Below, piece after piece: positions 8,668 to 15,418 of a DNA stretch of 45,241 nt. The stretch lies in NCBI GenBank assembly GCA_903994455.1, contig CAJEXI010000024.1, positions 1 to 45,241 of the forward strand, in the 5' to 3' direction. Origin of the DNA: an uncultured Chlorobiaceae bacterium. GTDB taxonomy: Bacteria > Bacteroidota > Chlorobiia > Chlorobiales > Chlorobiaceae. Position numbers and translations under genes: made by a program. The notes under the pieces were generated by a model. It was not told the origin of the DNA and made no database searches. It saw nothing but the letters and a program-made list of their open reading frames with translations. Each line of letters starts with the position of its first letter. Position 1 is the stretch's first letter.

Positions 8668-9045
8668 AGGGAACCTCTAAAAATTGACTTTTGATACATA
8701 TTGAAAAATGAGTATTACCAAAATACTATTTCACAATAGTCTCAAAAGCACAGCTTTTTGATGTATAAATACCTTATTTGCCTTGGATTGGACGCAGTTA
8801 TCCTATCCCATGACCTTCGCATACTGGTCATGTAAAAAGACGGCATAGACTGTTTTCTTGAGCTGTACACAACACATCATGTTGTAGGTCAAATTTGTCA
8901 AGCCTATTTTTGCTGCTGCTCTGTAAAGACCGATTGTACGAACATGCATGGCATCCATACTGTTCATCATAAAACCGAAAACATGCTCAACGCGAGCTCT
9001 TGTCTTTTGATTTCTGGCGATTGGATGCAAAATCTTTTGAAATAA
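8668..9045 (-). mobile_element. IS5-type insertion sequence remnant
   Basis: A transposase 3' end on the minus strand lies inside this stretch, and the sequence beyond its stop, out to GGGAACCTCTAAAAATTG at about 8669, looks like a terminal inverted repeat region, although its partner is missing. The 5' part of the element is gone: the transposase frame is stopped at 9046–9048, right before an unrelated small gene. No target duplication can be recognised. The limits are approximate. Confidence 0.4.
8803..9030 (-). pseudogene. IS5-family transposase, C-terminal fragment
   Basis: About 75 residues remain. The sequence KTRARVEHVFGFMMNSM followed by GLYRAAAKIGLTNLTYN matches the end of IS5-family DDE transposases, including the RxxxE-type region that carries the last catalytic glutamate (RVEHVFG). 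The catalytic aspartates and the N-terminal DNA-binding part are missing, so it cannot work alone. It is on the strand opposite to both neighbouring intact genes. Confidence 0.75.
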
Positions 9046-9072
9046 TTAATAATAACGAAACAAGATAATTGT

Positions 9073-9285
9073 ATGGCCACACAAAAAAAACAAATTCTTC
9101 ATCCAGAAAGCATGGGCGATAGTTCGCTTTATAAGAGACTTATTAGCAAGACAAATAAAAATGTAAACACTTCATTTGGGATGGAACCAATAAACGCTAC
9201 AACAATTCAAATATTTAGCAAAGAAAATCCATCAGATAGATCTGTAATTAGAATTATTGGTAAAGAATGGTTACTAGCTGATTAA
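9073..9285 (+). CDS. Small hypothetical protein (70 aa)
   Basis: It begins MATQKKQILHPESMGDSS and ends RIIGKEWLLAD. Its composition is AT-rich, like the module at 1–8455, and its ATG likewise has an A/T-rich leader (about 9040–9072) without a Shine-Dalgarno site, so it may be a further piece of the same imported DNA cut off by the IS5-type element. It has no membrane segment, cysteine cluster or recognisable motif. It may be an intact small gene or the C-terminus of a longer one, since the frame is blocked upstream. Confidence 0.4.
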   Translation: MATQKKQILHPESMGDSSLYKRLISKTNKNVNTSFGMEPINATTIQIFSKENPSDRSVIRIIGKEWLLAD

Positions 9286-9299
9286 TCTCTCAGGGTTGA

Positions 9300-9376
9300 A
9301 TTCTCCACCGCTTGCGGTGAGGTTTGTTAAGTATTTTCTGAAGCCAGATACCCCGCTGCTTGCGGCGTGGAGCTTC
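9300..9376. repeat. Pair of REP-like GC-rich hairpins
   Basis: Two short palindromes with the same core CGCTTGCGG/CTGCTTGCGGCG occur 30 bases apart: CACCGC-TT-GCGGTG at 9306–9319, and CCCCGCTGCTTGCGGCGTGG at about 9351–9370. They stand out from AT-rich surroundings. This is the layout of REP elements mobilised by REP-associated tyrosine transposases; the transposase itself is not in the window. Confidence 0.35.
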
Positions 9377-9377
9377 G

Positions 9378-9598
9378 TTATGAATAAAAAACGTAGAGAA
9401 AAGCGAGTAGCATCAGCGCGTGATGGAACCCGTTTCCGCTAGCGATAATGTCGAAATCCTTGCCATGCTGCCGATAGTCAAGCGTGATAGTGACATCTTT
9501 TTGCGAGTCATATTTTGTTGTCTGGATGGTTACTGAAAACCTCCGTTTTTTCAGGATCAATTTGCCATTCCACCACAATCTGGATGTGAATAAATCCC
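9378..9598 (-). pseudogene. Internally deleted copy of the OLD-like ATPase gene (copy A)
   Basis: The minus strand encodes FIHIQIVVEWQIDPEKTEVF, matching FILIQIEVEWHIAPEKKEVF of the full copy next door. It is joined directly to SVTIQTTKYDSQKDVTITLD and FDIIASGNGFHHALMLLAFL, which match a segment about 130 residues further on. The intervening part is deleted, and Walker B, TOPRIM and C-terminus are missing. Divergence from the neighbouring copy is clear, so this is an old paralogue and not a recent duplicate. Confidence 0.65.
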
Positions 9599-9691
9599 GA
9601 AGAGCATTTTAGCACCAGTAGACCGGATAATGCCTTTGATTGGTCATACAAACGCCTTCATCATCTCTTCGCCGAGGTGGTTGATAACCTT

Positions 9692-11266
9692 TTACTGCGA
9701 TCCCGCCAGTTTCTGGTTTCTGGTGGTCCCCGTCATGGCCAGCAGTTTCTTCATAAAATGATGCACATCATCATGATTTTCATCGGGAGTCATACTGAGT
9801 GCAATCTGCTCACGCAAGAGCTGTAACGATGGAGTCCGTTTTCTCAACTGATGGAAGAGGGAATTATCGTTCTCAAACAACAGCCGTTTTCCATCAACAA
9901 CGGTGAAAATGTTTGCCGAAATATCCCGCCAGTTTTTGCCTTGGGGCAGGGTTAAATTTTCATCTGCAAAAAATTGATCAATTGAGAGTAACACTGGTTG
10001 TGCAAACAGATCATCTTCCCGGCACTCAATCAGTTGCAACGCTGCACGTTTCCATCCATCAGGGACAAGGAGATAGTTTTCAATATTTTTACGTTTCCAC
10101 TCAAAACGAGTTGGATTCACCGGTTGTGGGTGAAATGCATTGTCGGCGCTATCGTAATCAAAGAGCATAAGCCGAGAAACGGCAGGAATAATCTGCTGCA
10201 ACGCCTTAAAATGTTCATCTGCGGCATTTTTCATGGCACTTTTATTCCCGCCACCCATCGCCTTGAAGCACAGTTTGTCCATTGCCTCCTGCGCACCGCA
10301 TTTGGCAGCCCATGCCCGCAGAATTCGTTCATCACTTTCACCCTCGACATAGAGGATGTCTGGTGATGCTATAAGCCTGACGATCTCTTCATTTGAGACA
10401 TCAGCCATCGCCCTTATAACTTCTGGAACAGACTGAATCCGTTGTGGTTGTGGACCTATCAGGGAGAGGATTTGACTTGCATCAACGCCCCTGGCAAACT
10501 CCTCGGCATGAGTCGCAATCAAAAACTGGGTGTTCCTCTCAAAAGATTGTTGCCTGAAAAAATCAAGAATTTCTCGCTGCGGGTTCACATGCAGGTGCGC
10601 ATCTGGCTCATCGAGCAGGATGGTTGTCGGTTTATGACCATAAAGAAACGCAAGTAATGTCAGCGTTTGATGAAAGCCGCTTCCGCCAGCAATGATATCG
10701 AACTCTTTGCCATACTGACGGTAGTCAACCGTGATGGAAACATCTTTTTGAGAGTCATACTTCGGGTCAAGAATTGTCACCGAAAACCATCGTTGAATGA
10801 TGCTTGATAATTCATGCCATCCTTGCAGATGCTCCGACTTGCCGCGATTAAACCCAGGTTCTATAGGCTGGCAAACCTGAAGCAGCAGGTTGCGCAAGAC
10901 GCTGCCCGGCTGCCCCTTTCCCACTTGCTGGCGAAGGGGGGCAATATCCAGCCATTTTTCTGTCGGTTCAAGTCCTGAAAAAGGGGGGACATAAGCAATT
11001 CTTGGCAACACATCAGTGTTTTCCAGTTCACGGAATCTTGTCCAACCGCCTCCAGGAGTGGCATACATCGATTGCGGAGAGTGATAGCGCAGTTCAACAC
11101 CAAAAACCTCTTTTTTTTCAGGAGCAATGTGCCATTCAACCTCAATCTGGATAAGGATAAACTCCTGCTTCTTTTTGCCATCGACAAGAGGATACCGACG
11201 GTCAGTTCTATCCTTCCACAAAAGATTAAACTCCGGTACCGGTAACGCGGTGAAATTAGGAAGCAC
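9692..11266 (-). pseudogene. OLD-like AAA/TOPRIM protein lacking the N-terminal Walker A part
   Basis: 524 residues can be read. The visible part has the ABC-type region GGSGFHQTLTLLAFLYG, a Walker B with H-loop context (TTILLDEPDAHLHVNP), FLIATHAEEF, and then a TOPRIM-like start ILYVEGESDERILRAW with a later acidic LMLFDYDSAD. This is the arrangement of OLD-family overcoming-lysogenization-defect nucleases and their relatives. The first ATPase strand and Walker A (GxxGxGKS) that must come first are absent: upstream of about 11290 the DNA switches to a mazF gene. Either it is a broken gene or the remaining frame is expressed from the ATG at 11266 as a protein unable to bind ATP alone. Other partial copies lie on both sides. 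Confidence 0.7.
10577..11179. repeat. Direct repeat, copy 1 (about 600 bases)
   Basis: This part of the OLD-like gene recurs almost base for base at 12541–13142 in the same orientation. The match starts at CTGCGGGTTCACATG and stops at CTTCTTTTTGCC; between them I see scattered substitutions and one single-base deletion. Such long near-identical direct repeats can recombine and delete the ~1.96 kb between them, which includes mazF, HEPN and MNT. Confidence 0.85.
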
Positions 11267-11292
11267 AATCTGTATTCCTTTTGAACCACGTC

Positions 11293-11499
11293 GGGCAGAG
11301 CGGTGGATTCAAGCTGCAAGGTCAGTGGAAACCCCGCTTTTTGAGGTTGACTTGTCAAGGCGGCTGCGATAACGGTACCTGATCGTTCGTTAAACACGTC
11401 ATGGCTGAGTACTAAAACAGGGCGCAAATCGGATTGTTCATTGCCTCTGGCGGGATTCAGTTCAGCCCATCGTATTTCGCCTCTCAGTATTCCGGCCAT
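11293..11499 (-). pseudogene. mazF: Truncated MazF/PemK-type toxin
   Basis: The minus strand starts MAGILRGEIRWAELNP, followed by LRPVLVLSHDVFNERSGTVI and a TSQPQKAGFPLTLQLEST segment: the first ~70 residues of a MazF/PemK endoribonuclease toxin, including the RGEI-W-[AV] strand and the RP-x-LVLS strand. At LESTALP, where the family continues with PSWVKISQIRT-like sequence, homology stops at about 11293 and the frame runs out of phase into the OLD-like gene. The RNA-cleaving core is therefore incomplete. The ATG overlaps the stop of a short upstream antitoxin remnant. Confidence 0.7.
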
Positions 11500-11597
11500 T
11501 CCTCAATCTCCCCGGCAAAACCCTCTTCTGCCAGTTTGCACTCTTCAAAAAATAGAAATGCACAACTCTTTTCGTGCAAATAGATAATTCGAACGAA
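11484..11597 (-). pseudogene. Remnant of the antitoxin gene of the truncated mazF
   Basis: A frame ending FFEECKLAEEGFAGEIEEWPEY with a TGA at 11484–11486 overlaps the mazF start (ATG at 11497–11499) in the way typical of antitoxin-toxin pairs. Only the acidic tail remains; an in-frame stop and a different gene cut it off upstream at about 11600. The DNA-binding part is gone. The identification rests on position and tail composition only. Confidence 0.35.
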
Positions 11598-11603
11598 TGC
11601 TTT

Positions 11604-11822
11604 TTAACGGTATCGCTGAGCGCCTTTTGTGTGGCTATCAATTTTTTTAAAGTTCTCGCCGATAGCCATAAGCATCATTGCAATTCCATCAAGCATATCC
11701 ATTCCTTGATCGCTATCAAGAAAATCATCAGCCGTTTTAATCGATGAAAATCGCCGTTCGATTGTTACCAGAGCCTGCTCTATTTGCACCAGTTTTTCAA
11801 GAAGCCGGATTTTATCATACAT
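11604..11822 (-). pseudogene. HEPN-domain toxin, C-terminally truncated
   Basis: About 72 residues from the ATG at 11822, which overlaps the end of the MNT gene by 8 bases. The helices MYDKIRLLEKLVQIEQAL and DSDQGMDMLDGIAMMLMAIG match the first two-thirds of the HepT/DUF86 HEPN family. The family then normally continues with PEIPWxxIxGxRNxxxHxY, which carries the catalytic RX4-6H ribonuclease motif. Here it ends DSHTKGAQRYR, so the active site is missing. The cut lies next to the mazF remnants. Confidence 0.65.
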
Positions 11823-12102
11823 ACAAAGCCTCTTTATCAATGCGTTTCCTCAGGTAATGATTCATTCTTTTCCAATACCTGATAAGGTCGACTTTGCTTC
11901 CAAACAACTGCTCCAGTTCTTCTTTGAGTTGTCCCGAGAGGAACAAATCGGGTTCCATTTCAACAACAATGTCAATATCACTCTCATTACTGGCAGTATT
12001 ATTTGCCACCGAGCCAAAAATACCGACTTTTTTTAAGCTGTACCGCCTTACGAGTTCCTGTTTATGGTCGCGCAGAATTTTGAGCGCATCATCTTTTTGC
12101 AT
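11815..12102 (-). CDS. mntA: MNT-domain nucleotidyltransferase antitoxin
   Basis: 95 residues from the ATG at 12102 (a TTG nine bases earlier is possible). It has the minimal nucleotidyltransferase motif GSX10DXD (GSVANNTASNESDID) after VGIFGS, and a downstream acidic strand ending SKVDLI. In HEPN/MNT pairs this protein adenylylates the HEPN toxin and so neutralises it. All the catalytic residues are present, although its toxin partner is truncated, so it may now be an orphan antitoxin. Transcription is toward the HEPN gene, with overlapping reading frames. Confidence 0.8.
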   Translation of the reverse strand: MQKDDALKILRDHKQELVRRYSLKKVGIFGSVANNTASNESDIDIVVEMEPDLFLSGQLKEELEQLFGSKVDLIRYWKRMNHYLRKRIDKEALYV

Positions 12103-12111
12103 TGCCGTCAA

Positions 12112-12374
12112 GAATTAAGAGTGTGAAAAATATCGTTGTTCACTTACACCCGTTGTCAGTTAAAGTGGACCCCAGCCGATAGAAAAAATAGAGGCTGAGT
12201 TTAAGTTGGTAACCAAGCATCCTCATGCAGCGGAAAGGCGCAGTCCCTCTTTTCCCTTTAACTCTTCTGTCTGTCTGTTTGTTCATCTTATTACTTATCA
12301 ACGATTTTTGCACCGCCCCCGATAGATGTCCGGTAAACTTTATCGAGTATACTGTAATCCTATGACCGATGCTG
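12112..12374. other. Gene-free stretch with a possible IS end
   Basis: No coding frame I trust lies here. TGTCAGTTAAAGTGGACCCC at 12154–12173 looks like an insertion-sequence terminal repeat of the kind that ends in GTGGACCCC. Between it and the transposase fragment at 12375 there is a pyrimidine-rich run (CTGTCTGTCTGTTTG at about 12270–12284). It may be the non-coding end of the IS3-type element whose transposase tail follows. Confidence 0.3.
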
Positions 12375-12540
12375 CTATTCTACATTGAATGGTATGAAAT
12401 ATTCCATTAATCCGCAATGTAATTCAGTCGGGGTAGAGTAACCTTTTATATAAATATCCTCATATTTGACACTCCGCCAGAGTCGTTCGACAGAGATATT
12501 GTCCAGTGCTCTGCCATGCTGATACGTATGGATAGGGGTT
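12375..12540 (-). pseudogene. IS3-family transposase (integrase core), C-terminal fragment
   Basis: On the minus strand, 54 residues include HGRALDNISVERLWRSVKYE followed by DIYIKGYSTPTELHCGLMEY and a stop at 12375–12377. DNxxVERLWRSxKYE is the end of the DDE integrase core of IS3-family OrfB, with the catalytic Glu in VERLW. The fragment stops abruptly at 12540/12541, where the second copy of the OLD-like repeat begins, so the IS end or an IS-mediated deletion produced this junction. Confidence 0.75.
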
Positions 12541-13142
12541 CTGCAGGTTCACATGCAGGTGCGCATCTGGCTCATCGAGCAGGATGGTTGTCGGTTTATA
12601 ACCATAAAGAAACGCAAGTAATGTCAGCGTCTGATGAAAGCCGCTTCCGCCAGCAATGATATCGAACTCTTTGCCATACTGACGGCAGTCAACCGTGATG
12701 GAAACATCTTTTTGAGAGTCGTACTTCGGTTCAAGAATTGTCACCGAAAACCATCGTTGAATGATGCTCGATAATTCCTGCCACCCTTGCAGATGCTCCG
12801 ACTTGCCGCGATTAATCCCAGGTTCTATGGGCTGGCAGACCTGAAGCAGCAGGTTGCGCAAGACGCTGCCCGGCTGCCCCTTTCCCACTTGCTGGCGAAG
12901 GGGGGCAATATCCAGCCATTTTTCTGTCGGTTCAAGTCCTGAAAAGGGGGGACATAAGCAATTCTTGGCAACACATCAGCGTTTTCCAGTTCACGGAATC
13001 TTGTCCAACCGCCTCCAGGAGTGGCATACATCGTTTGCGGAGAGTGATAGCGCAGTTCAACACCAAAAACCTCTTTTTTTTCAGGAGCAATGTGCCATTC
13101 AACCTCAATCTGGATAAGGATAAACTCCTGCTTCTTTTTGCC
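12541..13142 (-). pseudogene. Frameshifted partial copy of the OLD-like ATPase gene (copy B)
   Basis: This is nearly identical to 10577–11179. The reading frame is broken by loss of one A in a run of five (GAAAAAGGGGGGAC in copy 1 against GAAAAGGGGGGAC here, near 12945–12957). It covers only the part from KKKQEFILIQIEVEWH to DEPDAHLHVN; Walker A, TOPRIM and C-terminus are missing. It is bounded by an IS3-family fragment on one side and by unrelated sequence on the other. Its close similarity to copy 1 means a recent duplication. Confidence 0.8.
12541..13142. repeat. Direct repeat, copy 2 (about 600 bases)
   Basis: Second copy of the direct repeat at 10577–11179, same orientation, offset 1963–1964 bases, with a single-base deletion and scattered substitutions. 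Confidence 0.85.
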
Positions 13143-13151
13143 TTGGCGGGA

Positions 13152-13256
13152 TGTAATCGGCTCAGTTTTATGGATATTTTGGCGCAAAAAGGGGTTGTCA
13201 TTTTTGATTATGACGACTCCATTTTTGACAGTGAGTTACGAGGAGTTGATGTATAA
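13152..13256 (+). pseudogene. Unidentified coding fragment
   Basis: A plus-strand frame starting just after the repeat junction reads LSFMDILAQKGVVIFDYDDS and stops at 13256. It looks like the end of a protein whose start was lost when the repeat copy was joined here; nucleotidyltransferase-type proteins sometimes end in a similar xxILxxGVVLFDxD pattern, but this is weak. It lies about 85 bases before brnT. The following AT-rich stretch (13257–13339) could hold the brnTA promoter. Confidence 0.25.
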
Positions 13257-13339
13257 GCAGGGAACTTTGTGAATTGAGAATTGTGTTTGTGTTTGCGTTT
13301 GCGTATGCAGAATGATATACATATTTTAGTTGAAAATCG

Positions 13340-13633
13340 ATGAAATTTGATGGATTCGACTGGGACAGCGGTTACCGTGCCAAATGTCAAAAGCATGGAG
13401 TTTCGATTGCCGAAATCGAAAGCCTGTTTTCAGGGGTGCCGTTAGTTGCTCCAGACGCTCTCCATTCGATCCAGGAGCAGAGATTCCGTGCTGTAGGGCA
13501 GACAATCAAAAAACGTCCTTTGTTTATCGTTTTCACGTTAAGAAAAAATGGTGGAACACTCCTCATCAGACCGATAAGTGCGCGGTATATGCACAAAAAG
13601 GAGATAAAGGCCCATGAAAAAGAAATTTCCTGA
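13340..13633 (+). CDS. brnT: BrnT-family ribonuclease toxin
   Basis: 97 residues: FDWDSGYRAKCQKHGVSIAE, an E-x-R-F-R-A-V-G segment, LFIVFTLRK and LLIRPISARYMHKKEI, which is the BrnT order of F-x-WD, KHGVS, E-x-R and the R-x-ISAR strand. BrnT is a RelE-like endoribonuclease toxin. Its 3' end overlaps brnA by 20 bases, giving the usual toxin-first order. The pair appears complete and is the only fully intact toxin-antitoxin module in this scrapyard region. Confidence 0.85.
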   Translation: MKFDGFDWDSGYRAKCQKHGVSIAEIESLFSGVPLVAPDALHSIQEQRFRAVGQTIKKRPLFIVFTLRKNGGTLLIRPISARYMHKKEIKAHEKEIS

Positions 13634-13865
13634 TTTCAAGACAGACTCCGAAGCAGAAGACTTCGTGGAGGGTGCCGACCTAAGCGAGTATGATTTTTCA
13701 GATATGGTTCCGATGCGCTTTGAGTTGAAACGCAAGGATACGTCAATCAGTCTTCGTCTACCTGAAGAGTTGCTCGAAGCTGTGCGTAATAATGCCCAAC
13801 GTGTTGGTATTCCGTATCAACGCTTTATACGCTTGGCAATAGAAAGAGCTGTTGACGCAAAGTAA
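13614..13865 (+). CDS. brnA: BrnA-family antitoxin
   Basis: 83 residues. The acidic N-terminal half (DSEAEDFVEGADLSEYDFSD) should wrap the toxin, and the C-terminal half KDTSISLRLPEELLEAVRNN followed by GIPYQRFIRLAIERAV is a ribbon-helix-helix (CopG-like) DNA-binding domain. BrnA typically represses its own operon as a complex with BrnT. The start lies inside the 3' end of brnT, implying coupled translation. Confidence 0.85.
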   Translation: MKKKFPDFKTDSEAEDFVEGADLSEYDFSDMVPMRFELKRKDTSISLRLPEELLEAVRNNAQRVGIPYQRFIRLAIERAVDAK

Positions 13866-14114
13866 ACGCTTGCAACGAATAATATTTATTCGCCAAGGCC
13901 AGCTCTTTCGGCAACGCCAGATCGTAGATATGCTGAACAAAGGGTGTTCCAGCGTATCGTGAGAAATAAGCTCATGAAATCGTCATTTTTATCCAAAAAG
14001 CAAAAATAACTTCCAATGGCGTTCCACTCTTTTGATGAAGAACAGCTTACTGACCGCATTCGTTTTGAAAATCTCTGGTGGTACAGCGGCAAGGTTGAAG
14101 GGTATTACTGAAGC
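13866..14114 (+). other. Inter-gene stretch with two short gene remnants
   Basis: No complete gene. A frame around 13893–14009 reads PALSATPDRRYAEQRVFQRI and then stops; it looks like part of a protein but cannot be named with confidence. A second frame at 14016–14111 reads MAFHSFDEEQLTDRIRFENL then WWYSGKVEGYY, resembling the RIRFENPWW start of AAA_14-type ATPases, and stops 3 bases before the methyltransferase ATG. Both are probably debris at the border of the recombined region and core genes. Confidence 0.3.
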
Positions 14115-15350
14115 ATGACCGGTTCTGAATTCCAAAAGTTGCAGGAACATGATGTTCAGCTTTTGCTGTTGTCGCATCATTCCGCCGACCCGGCAGTCTT
14201 TGCCATGCAGTTTCATGGCCACAAGGAGTTGCCGATTCGAGCAATGGCCGAACAGCTTGCCTGTCGACAGAAGGCGGTAAAAAAACTGCCTACCCTTTCA
14301 CAACACAACCTGCTCTATACCCCGTTGGCACTTGAGCAATCCTCCGGAGAGCGCACTGCTGCATACAAAGCTTCACTGATGTCAGGCAAGAGGGCGCTCG
14401 ATGCAAGCGGTGGCCTTGGTGTCGATACAATGTTTCTGGCGCGGAGGTTTCTGGAGGTGGTTTACTGCGAGCGTGACCTGCTGCTCTGTGCCGTGGTTGA
14501 GCATAACCTGAAGGCGAGTGGCATCAACAATGTTCCGATAAAGAACGGCGACAGTATCAGCCTGCTTGCAGAGTACCCCGACAACTCTTTCGACTGGATT
14601 TATGTTGATCCTGCCCGCCGTGAAGAGGGTCGTCGCTCCATAGTGCTGGAGGCGGCAAGTCCGGATGTTGTGGCATGCCATAATCTGCTGCTTCAAAAAG
14701 CTCAAAAGCTCTGCATCAAGGCCTCGCCAGCTCTCGAAATCAGCGGGCTGAAAAAGCGGCTGCCTGCTCTGCAGACCATCGTTGTGGTGTCGGTTGATCG
14801 TGAATGCAAGGAGATGCTGCTGCTGCTTGAGCGCGGGTATCACCCGGATGGGCCCGTGCAGGTAAAAGCGGTTTGCCTGAACGCGGATTCTGATGAGATA
14901 ACTGAAGTTGCCGGGGGGAGTGGTGATGCGCCGAAAGTGGTTGCCGTAGCGGTGAAGAATTATCTCTATGAGCCTGATCCGGCCATTATCAAAGCGAGGC
15001 TTTCGGCGGTGCTTGCGCGTGATGCTGGCCTCCAGTTTGTGAACAAAAGCGTTGATTATCTCACTGCTGACCGCAAAATTGAGGCATTTCCCGGCAGGAC
15101 GTTCCGCGTGGTTGAGTGCATCCCTTACAAGCCGAAAAGCTTCAGGGCTTTTCTTGAGCGCCATGCCATTACAGGGGCAAGCATCCAGCGCCGCGATTTT
15201 CCCCTTTCGGCTGAGGAGCTTCGGAGCACATATCGGCTTCGTGAGAGTGAGAGGGCATTTCTCTTTTTTACCAAAGATGCTCCGGGCCATCCGCTATGCA
15301 TCTACGCGCTCAGATGTTTTCCGGGAGACGAAGCCGCCCCTTCCGGGTAA
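14115..15350 (+). CDS. Class I SAM-dependent methyltransferase with THUMP-like domain
   Basis: 411 residues. The SAM-binding motif is ALDASGGLGVDTMFLARRF at about 95–113, followed by an acidic strand end (YCERD), NGDS, and the motif IV-like DWIYVDPARREEGRR at about 160–174. The C-terminal third has the THUMP-like region (DPAIIKARLSAVLARDAGLQ). DPAR instead of DPPY is typical of this family in Bacteroidota and Chlorobi; the substrate, probably RNA, is unknown. This is the first gene of the core-like block. A segment resembling its last ~17 codons recurs at about 16753–16800, beyond the next gene, which implies an insertion there. Confidence 0.75.
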   Translation: MTGSEFQKLQEHDVQLLLLSHHSADPAVFAMQFHGHKELPIRAMAEQLACRQKAVKKLPTLSQHNLLYTPLALEQSSGERTAAYKASLMSGKRALDASGGLGVDTMFLARRFLEVVYCERDLLLCAVVEHNLKASGINNVPIKNGDSISLLAEYPDNSFDWIYVDPARREEGRRSIVLEAASPDVVACHNLLLQKAQKLCIKASPALEISGLKKRLPALQTIVVVSVDRECKEMLLLLERGYHPDGPVQVKAVCLNADSDEITEVAGGSGDAPKVVAVAVKNYLYEPDPAIIKARLSAVLARDAGLQFVNKSVDYLTADRKIEAFPGRTFRVVECIPYKPKSFRAFLERHAITGASIQRRDFPLSAEELRSTYRLRESERAFLFFTKDAPGHPLCIYALRCFPGDEAAPSG

Positions 15351-15418
15351 GCTCCATGAAAGAAACAACGACGTTTGAAGTTTCCAGGGGTCTTGCCGTT
15401 CTTTCTCAAGATTGGGAT

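Noticed and set aside
10861..11499. A 212-residue open frame starting as MazF
   Set aside because: Only the first ~70 residues are MazF; the rest is the OLD-like gene read out of frame, so it was split into a truncated mazF and the ATPase remnant.
14382..15290. A 302-residue open frame on the minus strand
   Set aside because: It lies wholly inside the methyltransferase gene, has no recognisable motif and a composition expected of an antisense shadow.
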